Source of the DNA: Bog-950 sp035299425 | Lineage (GTDB): Bacteria > Bacteroidota > Bacteroidia > Chitinophagales > LD1 | DNA: 64,000 nt | Direction of reading: 5' to 3' | NCBI GenBank assembly: GCA_035299425.1 | Contig: DATGWP010000077.1 | Location: 1-64,000, forward strand | In this document: positions 50,281 through 59,469 of the stretch, one piece after another | Layout: every line of letters begins with the position of its first letter | Position numbering within the stretch: the first letter of the stretch is position 1 | Made by a program: the position numbers and the translations under genes | The notes under the pieces: generated by a model | Database searches by the model: none | Told to the model about the DNA's origin: nothing | The model's input: the letters and a program-made list of their open reading frames with translations, nothing else

Positions 50281-52608
50281 ATGAATTTACGTTGGTTTAA
50301 ATCCGGTTTAAGCATTGTTTTAGCAAGCCTTTTAGTGCAGGGCCTTGTGGCTCAGGAGCGGTCGCTGGGTACCTGGCGGTCTTATTTGCCCTATGGTTAC
50401 TCGTTGGGCGCTTTCGATGCAGGCGATAAAGTGTACTCGCTGGCCGAGAAAACAGTGTTTTCGTATGAGAAAAGTACGGGCACCATACAGATATACGATA
50501 AAGTAAATGGCCTGAGCGATGTAACGATTAAAACCGGCAATTACGACCCCGCTACTAAAGCCTTGGTAGTAGCCTACACCAACAGCAATCTTGATATTAT
50601 TTACAACGGCACCGATATTTATAACATACCGGATTTTAAAAATCAAAATACTGTTAGTTCTGTAGCTGTCAACGGCATATCTTTTCACAATGGCAATGCT
50701 TTTATATCGTCTGATATCGGTATATCTGTAATAGACCTTGATCGTAAGGAAATAAGCAATACATATATTATAGGTTCTACCGGTGGGCAGATAAAAGTAT
50801 TTGCCACTACAGCCGATGCTACTAACATTTATGCCGCTACCGCCGAAGGGGTTAAGCATGCATCATTAGCGTCTTCAAACCTTCAGAATTTCAATAACTG
50901 GTCTTTGTATGATTCTACACAGGGCCTGCCCAAAAAGAAAGCATCTTTTATAGCAGCATATAACAATAAGGTATATGCCGTAGTGGGTACGGCTGCCTGC
51001 GATTCATTATTTGAGTTTGATGGTGTAAGCTGGTCTCGTATTTTTTACGAACCATCCTCTGTCTTCCTTAGCTTAGGTGTGGTTAACAATGCGCTTTATT
51101 TTACTACATCTAATACCTCCAACTTCTCGGCCCGGTTGGGAAAAATAGATGCAGCAGGCGTGCAGACCGTAACGGTGGCGCCACAGGCATTGCCGCACGA
51201 GTGGTTTGAGGCGAATGGTATTGCCTGGGAATCTTACGGCGAATACGGATTGGTTAAAAACCAAAGTGGCAACAGGGAGAGAATAATGCCTGATGGCCCT
51301 TATAGTTCATCCGTATATGACCTTAACGTATGGCAGAATACTTTATACGTGGCCCCGGGGTCGGTTGATGATTCGTGGGGAGGGCAGTATAACGGGCAAG
51401 GATTTTTTTCTTTTGAGGATGAAAAATGGAAAGTAACCAGCCGCAATACGTATGGGCCAATGGCCGATTATTACGACATACTAAGCACTACCAATAGCCT
51501 GGATGGCAGCAAGACTTATGCAGGCTCCTATTTGTCTGGGCTTATTGAGATAAATAACACCACCGGGCAGATAACCTTATATGATAAAAACAATAGTGCT
51601 TTGGAAGAAGTACAGGGTGATACCCAACGTACCAAAGTAAGTTGTTTAACTACCGACCAATACGGAAACGTATGGATAGGTAACTCCGGAGCTAATAAGG
51701 CTATTAAAATGATACCGGCCGATGGTAGCGCATGGAAAGCTTATGTAGTTCCCTTCTTTTTTCAGACCATGAAAAAAATTCTGATAGACCAAAGCGGGCA
51801 GTTATGGGCACCGGTGCGTAGGTCGGGCGAAGGATTATTGGTTTGGTCAAATAATAATACCCCCGATGATCCATCGGATGATGCATCACGAATACTAAGT
51901 ACCGGTGCCGGAACCGGCGGTCTGCCCGATCCATTAGTGTTTTGTGTAGCAGAGGATAAAGAAGGAAATATTTGGGCCGGCACTTCGCAGGGCATAGGTA
52001 TATTTTATTGTCCCGGTAGTGTATTAACCAGCAATGGTTGCGATGCGGACCAGATAAAGGTAGAGCGCGATGGATATATCGGCTATCTTTTTGGTACCGA
52101 AAGTGTGCGTGCTATTGCCGTAGATGCGGCCAACAGAAAATGGATAGGTACTACCAAAGGTCTGTGGCTTATATCGGCCGATGGAAAAACAGAATTGCTA
52201 AGGTTTACTACAGATAACAGCCCATTGCCCTCTAACCAGATTACCGATATAGCCATTAATGAAAACACGGGCGAAGTGTTTATTGGCACACTTGCAGGTT
52301 TGGTTAGTTACCAGGGCGATGCTATGAGTAAATGTACTGATTGTAAGGAAGCCTTGGTTTACCCTAACCCGGTAAAACCTGAATACGATGGCCCTATTGC
52401 TATAAAAGGGCTTACCGAAAATGCCTATGTAAAGATTACAGATATAAGTGGAACCTTAGTTTATCAGGGCCGGGCTAATGGCAGCCAGATGGTATGGAAC
52501 GGCAAAGGCTATAACGGCAAGCGCGCCAGCAGTGGAGTGTATCTTGTTTTTTCATCTACCGATTTAGGAAAGGAGAGAAGAGTGGCTAAGATTCTTCTGT
52601 CTAACTAA
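50281..52608 (+). CDS. porZ: PorZ, T9SS attachment-complex protein with beta-propellers
   Basis: 775 residues with signal MNLRWFKSGLSIVLASLLVQGLVAQ. The start of the mature part (LGTWRSYLPYGYSLGAFDAGDKVYSLAEKTVFSYEKSTG) matches the PorZ N-terminal propeller. Two-component-regulator-type propeller repeats fill the rest (YGNVWIGNSGANKAIKM, EGNIWAGTSQGIGIFY, NRKWIGTTKGLWLIS), and the last 80 residues are a T9SS sorting-type domain (ALVYPNPVKPEYDGPIAIKG, GVYLVFSSTDLGKERRVAKILLSN). In Porphyromonas PorZ delivers anionic lipopolysaccharide to the sortase PorU for cargo anchoring. It fits the many T9SS cargos in this window. Confidence 0.88.
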   Translation: MNLRWFKSGLSIVLASLLVQGLVAQERSLGTWRSYLPYGYSLGAFDAGDKVYSLAEKTVFSYEKSTGTIQIYDKVNGLSDVTIKTGNYDPATKALVVAYTNSNLDIIYNGTDIYNIPDFKNQNTVSSVAVNGISFHNGNAFISSDIGISVIDLDRKEISNTYIIGSTGGQIKVFATTADATNIYAATAEGVKHASLASSNLQNFNNWSLYDSTQGLPKKKASFIAAYNNKVYAVVGTAACDSLFEFDGVSWSRIFYEPSSVFLSLGVVNNALYFTTSNTSNFSARLGKIDAAGVQTVTVAPQALPHEWFEANGIAWESYGEYGLVKNQSGNRERIMPDGPYSSSVYDLNVWQNTLYVAPGSVDDSWGGQYNGQGFFSFEDEKWKVTSRNTYGPMADYYDILSTTNSLDGSKTYAGSYLSGLIEINNTTGQITLYDKNNSALEEVQGDTQRTKVSCLTTDQYGNVWIGNSGANKAIKMIPADGSAWKAYVVPFFFQTMKKILIDQSGQLWAPVRRSGEGLLVWSNNNTPDDPSDDASRILSTGAGTGGLPDPLVFCVAEDKEGNIWAGTSQGIGIFYCPGSVLTSNGCDADQIKVERDGYIGYLFGTESVRAIAVDAANRKWIGTTKGLWLISADGKTELLRFTTDNSPLPSNQITDIAINENTGEVFIGTLAGLVSYQGDAMSKCTDCKEALVYPNPVKPEYDGPIAIKGLTENAYVKITDISGTLVYQGRANGSQMVWNGKGYNGKRASSGVYLVFSSTDLGKERRVAKILLSN

Positions 52609-52653
52609 TTACCTGCATTTCGGGCTTCAACTTGTTTGCTGCATATTCACCCA

Positions 52654-54168
52654 ATGGATATGAGCAGGTTCTCTTATGCATTTTCAAAAAACGGTCTTGC
52701 ATGGCTTGCTGCAATGTTTTTATTGCTGCCGTTGCTGTGGTTAAATGTGCGCCACAGCCACCCCTGGGGCGATGATTTTGCTGCCTACGTAACCCAAACC
52801 ATTAATATGGGCGAGGGCCGGGCTTTTGATTACACTACTTATCAGTTTATAGATGGCTTCAGCACCTTATGGCCTTCGGGCCCTATCGGTTTTTCAGTAA
52901 TGCTGCTACCGGTGTATAAGGTTTTCGGCTTCAACATATCTGCCTTCAACTTTTTTATGGCAGGGCTTTATATGCTGTGGGCCATTCTATCGTTTGGCTT
53001 TTTCTTAAAGCGGTTTTCTGTAAGCACAGCTATATTGATATTGTTTGTTGCATTCTACTCTAATTTTTTGCTATGGCTAAAGGTGCAGATAATATCCGAT
53101 GTGCCTTTTGCGTTGTTGGTATTGCTTGTCTGCTTACTATGGCAGCAGCAAGTATGGAAAAAATTATGGGGAGCAATACTCATAGGTTTGCTTATTGGCT
53201 TTACTATTCATGTGCGTAGCTTGGGTATAGTATTATTGCCTGCAGCTGCACTGCATTTGTTTTACCAGTGGTTTTTTAAGAAACAACCAATAGCTAAAAC
53301 TCACGTTGCAAATGTCTCGGTAATAGCTGTTCTTTCTTTTATACTTACCTTACTTCTGGGGTATATATTCAAACCCCAATACAGCTATATAAGCAATGCG
53401 TTGAGTGTGATAGATGTGCACAGCGTGGCCAGCACGGTTATACATAATATACGCGTGCATGCGTACGATTACATGGGCTTGTTTAAAAGCTCCGATTTTT
53501 CCCTCTCTGTAGTAAGCAGCATATTGGGTTGGCTTATGTTAGCATTTACTATAGCCGGTGCACTGCTAAAATGGAGAAAGGGCCTTGAGTTTTTTGACTG
53601 GGTAACGGTGCTTTATCTGGTGTTAATTATGTTTTACCAGGTAACCAGCGACTACCGCTACCTCGTACCGGTGCATCCCTTTCTTATATTTTACCTTTTC
53701 TATTTTTTTAAAATAGCTGCTTTTAAAATAAGTGTAAACACTACGATACTAAAAACGGCTTTATTTATTGTCATTGGCTTGGTATACAAGGACCACCTGG
53801 TATACTTAGCTACAACTACGACAGAAACCTTGCCCGGCCCTTATGAAGAAATTTGCAGGGAAACTTTCAGCTACATTAAAAAAAATGTGAACAATGAGGA
53901 TATAATTGTATTCAACAAGCCGAGGGCACTTGCGCTATACACAGGTAAAAAGACAATTTATTATAACGCAAAGGCACCCGTAGAGGTTAATGTAGCCACC
54001 TTGCATAAATACGGAGTGCGCTATTACTTATACAGCTACATGCTAAGCGAGCCGGATTTTGACGGTATTATAAATGCTAATAAACCTCACATGACAGAGG
54101 TATATAAAAACTGGCAGTTTACATTGTACAAAGACACTTCAGCGCTAAGCAATTTTAAAACCCGGTAA
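52654..54168 (+). CDS. GT-C/ArnT-like integral membrane glycosyltransferase
   Basis: 504 residues from ATG 52654 (the frame opens with a TTG six codons earlier). About 10-11 hydrophobic helices. Early luminal loop SHPWGDDFAAYVTQTINMGEG carries an acidic pair (DD) as expected for GT-C enzymes using lipid-linked sugars. The C-terminal 110 residues are a soluble domain (EEICRETFSYIKKNVNNEDIIVF). It could transfer a sugar to a surface glycan or lipid A; substrate unknown. The stop overlaps the converging next gene by 14 bases. Confidence 0.7.
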   Translation: MDMSRFSYAFSKNGLAWLAAMFLLLPLLWLNVRHSHPWGDDFAAYVTQTINMGEGRAFDYTTYQFIDGFSTLWPSGPIGFSVMLLPVYKVFGFNISAFNFFMAGLYMLWAILSFGFFLKRFSVSTAILILFVAFYSNFLLWLKVQIISDVPFALLVLLVCLLWQQQVWKKLWGAILIGLLIGFTIHVRSLGIVLLPAAALHLFYQWFFKKQPIAKTHVANVSVIAVLSFILTLLLGYIFKPQYSYISNALSVIDVHSVASTVIHNIRVHAYDYMGLFKSSDFSLSVVSSILGWLMLAFTIAGALLKWRKGLEFFDWVTVLYLVLIMFYQVTSDYRYLVPVHPFLIFYLFYFFKIAAFKISVNTTILKTALFIVIGLVYKDHLVYLATTTTETLPGPYEEICRETFSYIKKNVNNEDIIVFNKPRALALYTGKKTIYYNAKAPVEVNVATLHKYGVRYYLYSYMLSEPDFDGIINANKPHMTEVYKNWQFTLYKDTSALSNFKTR

Positions 54169-55783
54169 CTTCCCTCCATTCGCCACCACACTGATAAACA
54201 CAAACAGAGTTTGCGGGCCTGTTGGCAAAAGTGATATTATATGAGTGGCTCCACTCATCAATTTTTACTTCGTACATTTCTGTTTTATATCCGCTACCGC
54301 CCTTGCCGCCTGCCCACCACCAATTGCCCCATTGGGCAAAAGTTACTTTCAATTCGTTATCTGATATTCTTTCTACCGTTACCGAATCACTTAACTGGTT
54401 CATGTTGTAGCTAAGTATCTGTGTGGTTTTGTTTTCAATATCAGGCTGCCCATATAACGTGAGGGTTTCGGCAAACGAGTTATCAGGTAAAAAGGTGCGG
54501 TACATGTAAGTGCCGCGAAAATTATCCGGCAGGTTCAAAATGTATATGTGTGAGGCATTATACCACTTATACTTTTGAATAAGCGATTGTTGTATTTGTT
54601 TGTTATTTGTCCAGCTTTGGGTGTTTACCAATAAAAACCTGACATTAAAAAACAGTGCTACAGCCATAACCAACCAACCCGTTTTAAATGGCAGACGGAT
54701 GCATACAAATGCAACCAACTGGAAAGCAAAAATGGAAGCAAAGTATAAAAACCGGTCGCCTTCTACCGGTACCAGTGTGGTCACATACAGGTTTAAAACA
54801 GGTAGCAGGCCAATTATAAAAAAAGAAAACAGTAGACCTGTAATCTGCCAGAATGCGGATAGCTTTTTATATAACGCTACATACAACCCTGCCAATAAGC
54901 CAAGTAAACCAAAGAACGCCCAGCCAAATTTTGCTTTTTCAAAAACAACGTAAATCTTCTGGCTTAATTCATAGCTATAAAACTGCGATAAAAAGAAGAG
55001 CTTGGATATATACTTAGCCAGGTTGGCCATTAGTAAGGTTATATCAAAGTTTAAATGCTGTGCGGCACCATAATGCCCCACTACACTACCGCGTAATAGT
55101 TTGCTTAAGCCAAAGTATAGTAACAGCAAGGCAAGCGAAGGCCCGCAGAATATTTTAATGGCTTGCCAACGCGACACACTACCAAAAACTTTAAGAGGCC
55201 AGAAAAGAAAAAATGCAAGAAGAATGATGGGGAAGGCAAAGCTTATTTCAAGCGTAAACAGGGCCGGTAGAAAACAGGCATAAAAGGCGGCTATGTATCC
55301 GCCCTTTGTGGAAGAGAAATATTTTAGCACAAAATGAAACGAAAGCAGCAGCAAAAAAGCACATACCAGGTAATGAATGCAGGCATACCAAACCAAAGGC
55401 TCGGTATGGTATGGGGAAAGCAGAAATAGTAATGCGCCTGTAAATGCAATACCTTCAGCAAATCGGACATCCTCAGCAGCAAACAACTCCGCAAACAATC
55501 GGTAGGATAAAAAAGCAACTCCGGCATGCAATGTTGTAAAGACCAGCATCCAGGCTGTACCATTCATGCCAACTAGTTTCCACAGCAAAAAACCAATGAG
55601 GTGATAAATGTAGTGAAGCGACTTGTCTTCAAAGGCGTTTAATACTCCTTTCCAGCCTGAGGCTTTGTATTGCAGCAGCCAGCCAGCCTGGTCGGTAACA
55701 AACCCCGCACCGGCAGTTTTAAAGTAAACAGCAATGGCTATTACCCAGAGGAAAAGGAATACTAAAACCTGCCTGCTTTTCAT
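54155..55783 (-). CDS. Multi-pass membrane protein, GT-C-like
   Basis: 542 residues with about 10 helices and a C-terminal soluble domain of about 130 residues (SWTNNKQIQQSLIQKYKWYN, FAQWGNWWWAGGKGGSG). The first loop FVTDQAGWLLQYKASGWKGVLNAFEDKSLHYIYH resembles TMTC/GT-C-type membrane mannosyltransferases of Bacteroidota, but the catalytic acidic pair is not clear. Converges with the previous gene, overlapping it by 14 bases at the 3' ends. Role in glycan assembly is inferred. Confidence 0.6.
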   Translation of the reverse strand: MKSRQVLVFLFLWVIAIAVYFKTAGAGFVTDQAGWLLQYKASGWKGVLNAFEDKSLHYIYHLIGFLLWKLVGMNGTAWMLVFTTLHAGVAFLSYRLFAELFAAEDVRFAEGIAFTGALLFLLSPYHTEPLVWYACIHYLVCAFLLLLSFHFVLKYFSSTKGGYIAAFYACFLPALFTLEISFAFPIILLAFFLFWPLKVFGSVSRWQAIKIFCGPSLALLLLYFGLSKLLRGSVVGHYGAAQHLNFDITLLMANLAKYISKLFFLSQFYSYELSQKIYVVFEKAKFGWAFFGLLGLLAGLYVALYKKLSAFWQITGLLFSFFIIGLLPVLNLYVTTLVPVEGDRFLYFASIFAFQLVAFVCIRLPFKTGWLVMAVALFFNVRFLLVNTQSWTNNKQIQQSLIQKYKWYNASHIYILNLPDNFRGTYMYRTFLPDNSFAETLTLYGQPDIENKTTQILSYNMNQLSDSVTVERISDNELKVTFAQWGNWWWAGGKGGSGYKTEMYEVKIDEWSHSYNITFANRPANSVCVYQCGGEWREVTGF

Positions 55784-55848
55784 TTTAAAATATTTCGCCT
55801 AACACTAGGGCATAATTGATTTCGTCAAATATAACAATGCGTAAAAAC

Positions 55849-55856
55849 TAACTTTG
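55849..55856 (+). promoter_or_regulatory. Putative -7 element of recO
   Basis: TAACTTTG matches TAnnTTTG, 9 bases before the ATG at 55866. No clear -33. Confidence 0.4.
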
Positions 55857-55865
55857 CATTAAGAT

Positions 55866-56585
55866 ATGTATCACAAGACCCGGGGCATCGTATTGCATAC
55901 AATTAAGTATTCCGAGACCAGTGTAATTGCTAAAATTTACACCGAGAAGCTCGGACTACAATCGTATATAGTAAAGGGTGTGCGTGCCGCTAAATCCAAA
56001 TCAAAGGCGGCTATGCTGCAGCCGCTTACGCTGCTGGAGATGGAAGTAAGCCACCGCGAAAACAAGGGACTGCAATACATAAAGGAGTTTACGCGCTCTT
56101 TTATTTATCAGTCTATTCCCTTCGATACATTAAAATCAACTATCTCTTTCTTTTTGCTGGAGGTTATAACCAAAGCCATTCGCGAACATGAGCCTAACGA
56201 AGAGATGTTTGAATTTATCTACGAGTCATTTTGCGCGCTGGATAAGGAAGAGAAACTAAACCCTGACTTTCATCTTGTATTCCTCATTCAACTATCGCGC
56301 TATCTGGGCTTTGCCCCGCATGGTAATTATTCGGAGGAAGATTGTTTTTTTGAAATGAGTGAAGGTGTTTTTATAGCTGAGCAGAGCACGCTAAACATGA
56401 TGAACCAGGCCGAAAGCCGATTGCTAAGCGACCTGATGCAGGAAAATCTGTTTGCCAATAATAACCTCAAAATTACCCGCGCCGAGCGCAAGCAAATGAT
56501 GCGCAACCTGCTAACCTATTATCAATTGCACCTCGAGAATTTCAGCCTGAAGTCGCCCGAGATACTGGAGGAGATTTTAGATTAA
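55866..56585 (+). CDS. recO: DNA repair protein RecO
   Basis: 239 residues. N-terminal OB fold: MYHKTRGIVLHTIKYSETSVIAKIYTEKLGLQSYIVKGVRAAKSKSKAAMLQPLTLLEMEV; then the helical domain (IYQSIPFDTLKSTISFFLLEVITKAI). The zinc-finger cysteines of many RecOs are missing, as is common in Bacteroidota. RecO anneals SSB-coated single strands and with RecR loads RecA at gaps. recR is 2.2 kb away on the other strand. Confidence 0.92.
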   Translation: MYHKTRGIVLHTIKYSETSVIAKIYTEKLGLQSYIVKGVRAAKSKSKAAMLQPLTLLEMEVSHRENKGLQYIKEFTRSFIYQSIPFDTLKSTISFFLLEVITKAIREHEPNEEMFEFIYESFCALDKEEKLNPDFHLVFLIQLSRYLGFAPHGNYSEEDCFFEMSEGVFIAEQSTLNMMNQAESRLLSDLMQENLFANNNLKITRAERKQMMRNLLTYYQLHLENFSLKSPEILEEILD

Positions 56586-56855
56586 TCATTTCACACCCAC
56601 CTTTATCCAGACTTTGGTTTTGGCAGTCAGGTAATCTTCCATACGGCAGAAGATGGCACCTTTGGGGCGTTCAAATCGTGCATTAAACTGATTTCGTATC
56701 CCGCATTGTGGCTGTGAACAAAAGGTAGTGGAATATTGAAATGAAGGAGCCTCGTATGCATTAATTTTAGAAACTAGATAAATACGATACCAATTGTGCT
56801 CCGCCGCGCTTACAGATAAGCAAGAGAACAATAATATGGTAGTCAGCATTTTCAT
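56586..56855 (-). CDS. Small exported hypothetical protein
   Basis: 89 residues with a signal peptide (MKMLTTILLFSCLSVSAAEH). The mature 70 residues have two Cys (TTFCSQPQCGIRNQ), a third in GAIFCRMEDYL, and basic/aromatic residues. Its ATG overlaps the stop of the glycosyltransferase gene by four bases, so it is translated with it, and its stop abuts that of recO on the other strand. Family not recognised. Confidence 0.6.
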   Translation of the reverse strand: MKMLTTILLFSCLSVSAAEHNWYRIYLVSKINAYEAPSFQYSTTFCSQPQCGIRNQFNARFERPKGAIFCRMEDYLTAKTKVWIKVGVK

Positions 56856-58762
56856 TTTCCCAATGATGAGTAATTCTTTACAAGTAAAGATACATCATCA
56901 TTTACGGAATAATGGCGCGCGTAGTTCAATTCGGCTTCTAGTAAGTCTTCCTTAGTAAGATTTAACCCTTTCAGGCTATCGGCAGGGTGTAATATGCCAG
57001 CCTTGGCATTGGGGAACTTAGAAAGGTTGGCCCCTGCAGAAAAGCCCACCCAGGATTTTTTACCGCTTAATACGCTTAGCCAGTTTGAGATAAAATTTCC
57101 AAAATTCTTTATCACAAAAACATTAACCGGCAACAGCGGCAACATTAATAGCGCTGTTGCAAAATCAAACACCCGCTTACTTCTCAGGTTCTCTGGCTTA
57201 AACAGCGCATAGCTTTTTTCGGCTACATACAAGTCGCCGGCGCTGTCTTTGCTGTTGCTGCCAATCAGCGCATCGCTTCCTTGGTTTAGTATTTTATAAT
57301 CAATGCGGTTGCCGCACTCGGTTATCTGCTGAATTATGCCTGCATAGGTAAAGTCAGCCGAGCAGAAAACAATTTCATTGTTCTTATGTATGGCTGCTGT
57401 TTTTCTTGTGGCAGTTAAGTCTGCGGTAAAATTTATCTCATGCGTATTTCCCAATACTCTTAAAATTGCTTCGGCGCGTGTTGCATCTTGTTTACCTACT
57501 ACCAGGCTTCGCTTATCGTCCATATCGGGTACCGAAAAGCTTTGATGCTTGATTAGCTGGTATACGGTGCGGGTTAACAACATTTCAAAGCCCGTCCAGC
57601 CGGCACCTAATAAGATTATAGCTCTCGAGAATCTCCATTCATCAGGTATAAATGCGTATAGCACTGCTATAGCAATAGTGCCTAAAAGAATACCCCGTAT
57701 AATGGCAGAGATACGAAATGGTTTATCGTAAGCGCCGCTTAAGAATGCAGTTACTATCCACATAAGAATATAAGTGGGTACCACTATAAATAAAAACTCA
57801 TTGGGGTAATAGTTCTCATGATACTTGATCATGTCTTCCCAATATGTTTTAATAAAATAGATACCGGTAAAACTTAAAAGGGCATCTACTATAAAAAGGT
57901 AAGAGGAAGCAAACAAACCAGCCAATAGCGTAAGCAAACCTCTGAATATAATAGCAAAATTTATAAGCAGCGAAAAAAGCCCCGACTGGTTACCACTAAA
58001 ATGCTTGCGTGCAAAAATTATCATAGCGTTGTAAAACACCTTTACATAGTTAAGGCTGCCCTTTTTGGTGCTTTCACCCTTGTAATGGATAATAGTAGTA
58101 TCGGGAAAATAGAAATTCTTGTAACCTCCTTTTATAACGCGGTAACTAAGGTCTACATCCTCGCCGTACATAAAAAAGGTTTCATCCAGCAAGCCTACTT
58201 TATCCAGCGCACTCTTGCGCATAAACATGTAAGCACCGGATAGTATTTCTACCTCATGTGTTTCATGTTCGCTTAAATAACCAAGATGATACCGGCCAAA
58301 AGTTTGCGACTTTGGAAACAACGCCGACAGGCCAAAAGTTTTATAAAACGCCACAGCAGGCGTAGGCAAACCGCGTTTGCTCTCTGGCAGAAAGTTTCCC
58401 TTGCCGTCTATCATTCGCACACCTAAGGCCCCTGCATTGGCATGTGCATCCATAAAGGCAATACATTTCGCGAAGGTATTTTCGGCTACTACCGTATCGG
58501 GGTTTAGCAACAGCACATATTCACCGGTGGCTATTTGCATAGCCTGGTTATTGGCCACAGAAAACCCTACATTGTTTTTATTGGCTATAGTCTTTACAAA
58601 AGGAAATCTCTGTTGCGCCATTTCTACCGAGCCATCGGCACTGGCATTGTCAACTACAAACACTTCAGCTTCTATTCCCTCTATAGCACGCTTTACCGAA
58701 ACAAGGCATTGCTCGAGGAAGTAGCGGACATTGTAATTAACTATGACAATAGAGAGTTTCAT
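56852..58762 (-). CDS. GT2 glycosyltransferase fused to a membrane and polyisoprenyl-transferase-like remnant
   Basis: 636 residues. Residues 1-250 are a family 2 glycosyltransferase: MKLSIVIVNYNVRYFLEQCL, EVFVVDNASADGSVEMA, NVGFSVANNQAM, YVLLLNPDTVV, SGAYMFMRKSALDKVGLLDETFFMYGEDVDLSYR. Then about five helices (260-400), and at 415-560 a Rossmann-like domain (RSLVVGKQDATRAEAILRVLG, EIVFCSADFTYAGIIQQIT) followed by LRSKRVFDFATALLMLPLLPVNVFVIKNFGNF. The second half resembles the membrane and nucleotide-binding-like part of WcaJ/PglC-type phosphoglycosyltransferases, but their catalytic domain is mostly missing. Probably in cell-surface glycan assembly. Confidence 0.75.
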   Translation of the reverse strand: MKLSIVIVNYNVRYFLEQCLVSVKRAIEGIEAEVFVVDNASADGSVEMAQQRFPFVKTIANKNNVGFSVANNQAMQIATGEYVLLLNPDTVVAENTFAKCIAFMDAHANAGALGVRMIDGKGNFLPESKRGLPTPAVAFYKTFGLSALFPKSQTFGRYHLGYLSEHETHEVEILSGAYMFMRKSALDKVGLLDETFFMYGEDVDLSYRVIKGGYKNFYFPDTTIIHYKGESTKKGSLNYVKVFYNAMIIFARKHFSGNQSGLFSLLINFAIIFRGLLTLLAGLFASSYLFIVDALLSFTGIYFIKTYWEDMIKYHENYYPNEFLFIVVPTYILMWIVTAFLSGAYDKPFRISAIIRGILLGTIAIAVLYAFIPDEWRFSRAIILLGAGWTGFEMLLTRTVYQLIKHQSFSVPDMDDKRSLVVGKQDATRAEAILRVLGNTHEINFTADLTATRKTAAIHKNNEIVFCSADFTYAGIIQQITECGNRIDYKILNQGSDALIGSNSKDSAGDLYVAEKSYALFKPENLRSKRVFDFATALLMLPLLPVNVFVIKNFGNFISNWLSVLSGKKSWVGFSAGANLSKFPNAKAGILHPADSLKGLNLTKEDLLEAELNYARHYSVNDDVSLLVKNYSSLGK

Positions 58763-58791
58763 TCGGCTGTATGGAACGCCAAGTTGAAATT

Positions 58792-59418
58792 TTAATTGGA
58801 ATTCTTCACCAAATAATTTTCGTAAGGCAGGCGGGTAGCTATAGAACGCGCCAGGGTCATTTCATCGGTGTATTCCAGTTCGCCACCAAAAGAAATACCG
58901 CGCGCTATGGTCGTAATATTCACCGGCAGGTCCTTCAGTTTTTTGCTTACATAGAATATAGTGGTATCACCCTCTATAGTAGGGCTTATAGCCATTATAA
59001 TTTCCTTAACGCTACCCGATTTCACCCGCTCTACCAGCGATTCTATGTTTAGCTTATCAGGGCCTACACCATCTATGGGCGATATTACTCCACCCAGCAC
59101 ATGGTAAGTCCCTTTAAATATGTTGGTATTTTCTATGGCTATTACATCGCGTATAGTTTCTACCAGGCAAACAATAGAGTGGTCGCGGTGGTGGCTGGCA
59201 CATATTTCACACAGTTCATGGTCCGATACATTATTGCACGTGCGGCAAAACATAATATCCTGGCGCATGCGTGTAATAGCCTCGCCAAAATAATTCACTT
59301 TATCCTGGTCCTGCTTTAGCAGGTGCAATACCAAACGCAACGCTGTTTTTTCACCAATACCCGGCAGCTTGGTAAACTCACCCACGGCATCTGCAATAAG
59401 TTTAGAGGAATACTTCAT
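58792..59418 (-). CDS. recR: Recombination protein RecR
   Basis: 208 residues. HhH region LPGIGEKTALRLVLHLL, four-Cys zinc finger MFCRTCNNVSDHELCEICA, Toprim domain SIVCLVETIRDVIAIENTNIFKGTYHVLGGVISPIDGVGP and the C-terminal Walker-B-like SFGGELEYTDEMTLARSIATRLPYE. RecR works with RecO (and RecF) in RecA loading at single-strand gaps. It lies between two membrane-protein genes on the same strand as polA. Confidence 0.96.
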   Translation of the reverse strand: MKYSSKLIADAVGEFTKLPGIGEKTALRLVLHLLKQDQDKVNYFGEAITRMRQDIMFCRTCNNVSDHELCEICASHHRDHSIVCLVETIRDVIAIENTNIFKGTYHVLGGVISPIDGVGPDKLNIESLVERVKSGSVKEIIMAISPTIEGDTTIFYVSKKLKDLPVNITTIARGISFGGELEYTDEMTLARSIATRLPYENYLVKNSN

Positions 59419-59469
59419 TGGGGCTAAAATAAACCTTATTACTCTATTTAAAACAGGTGTTCAAGGCAA

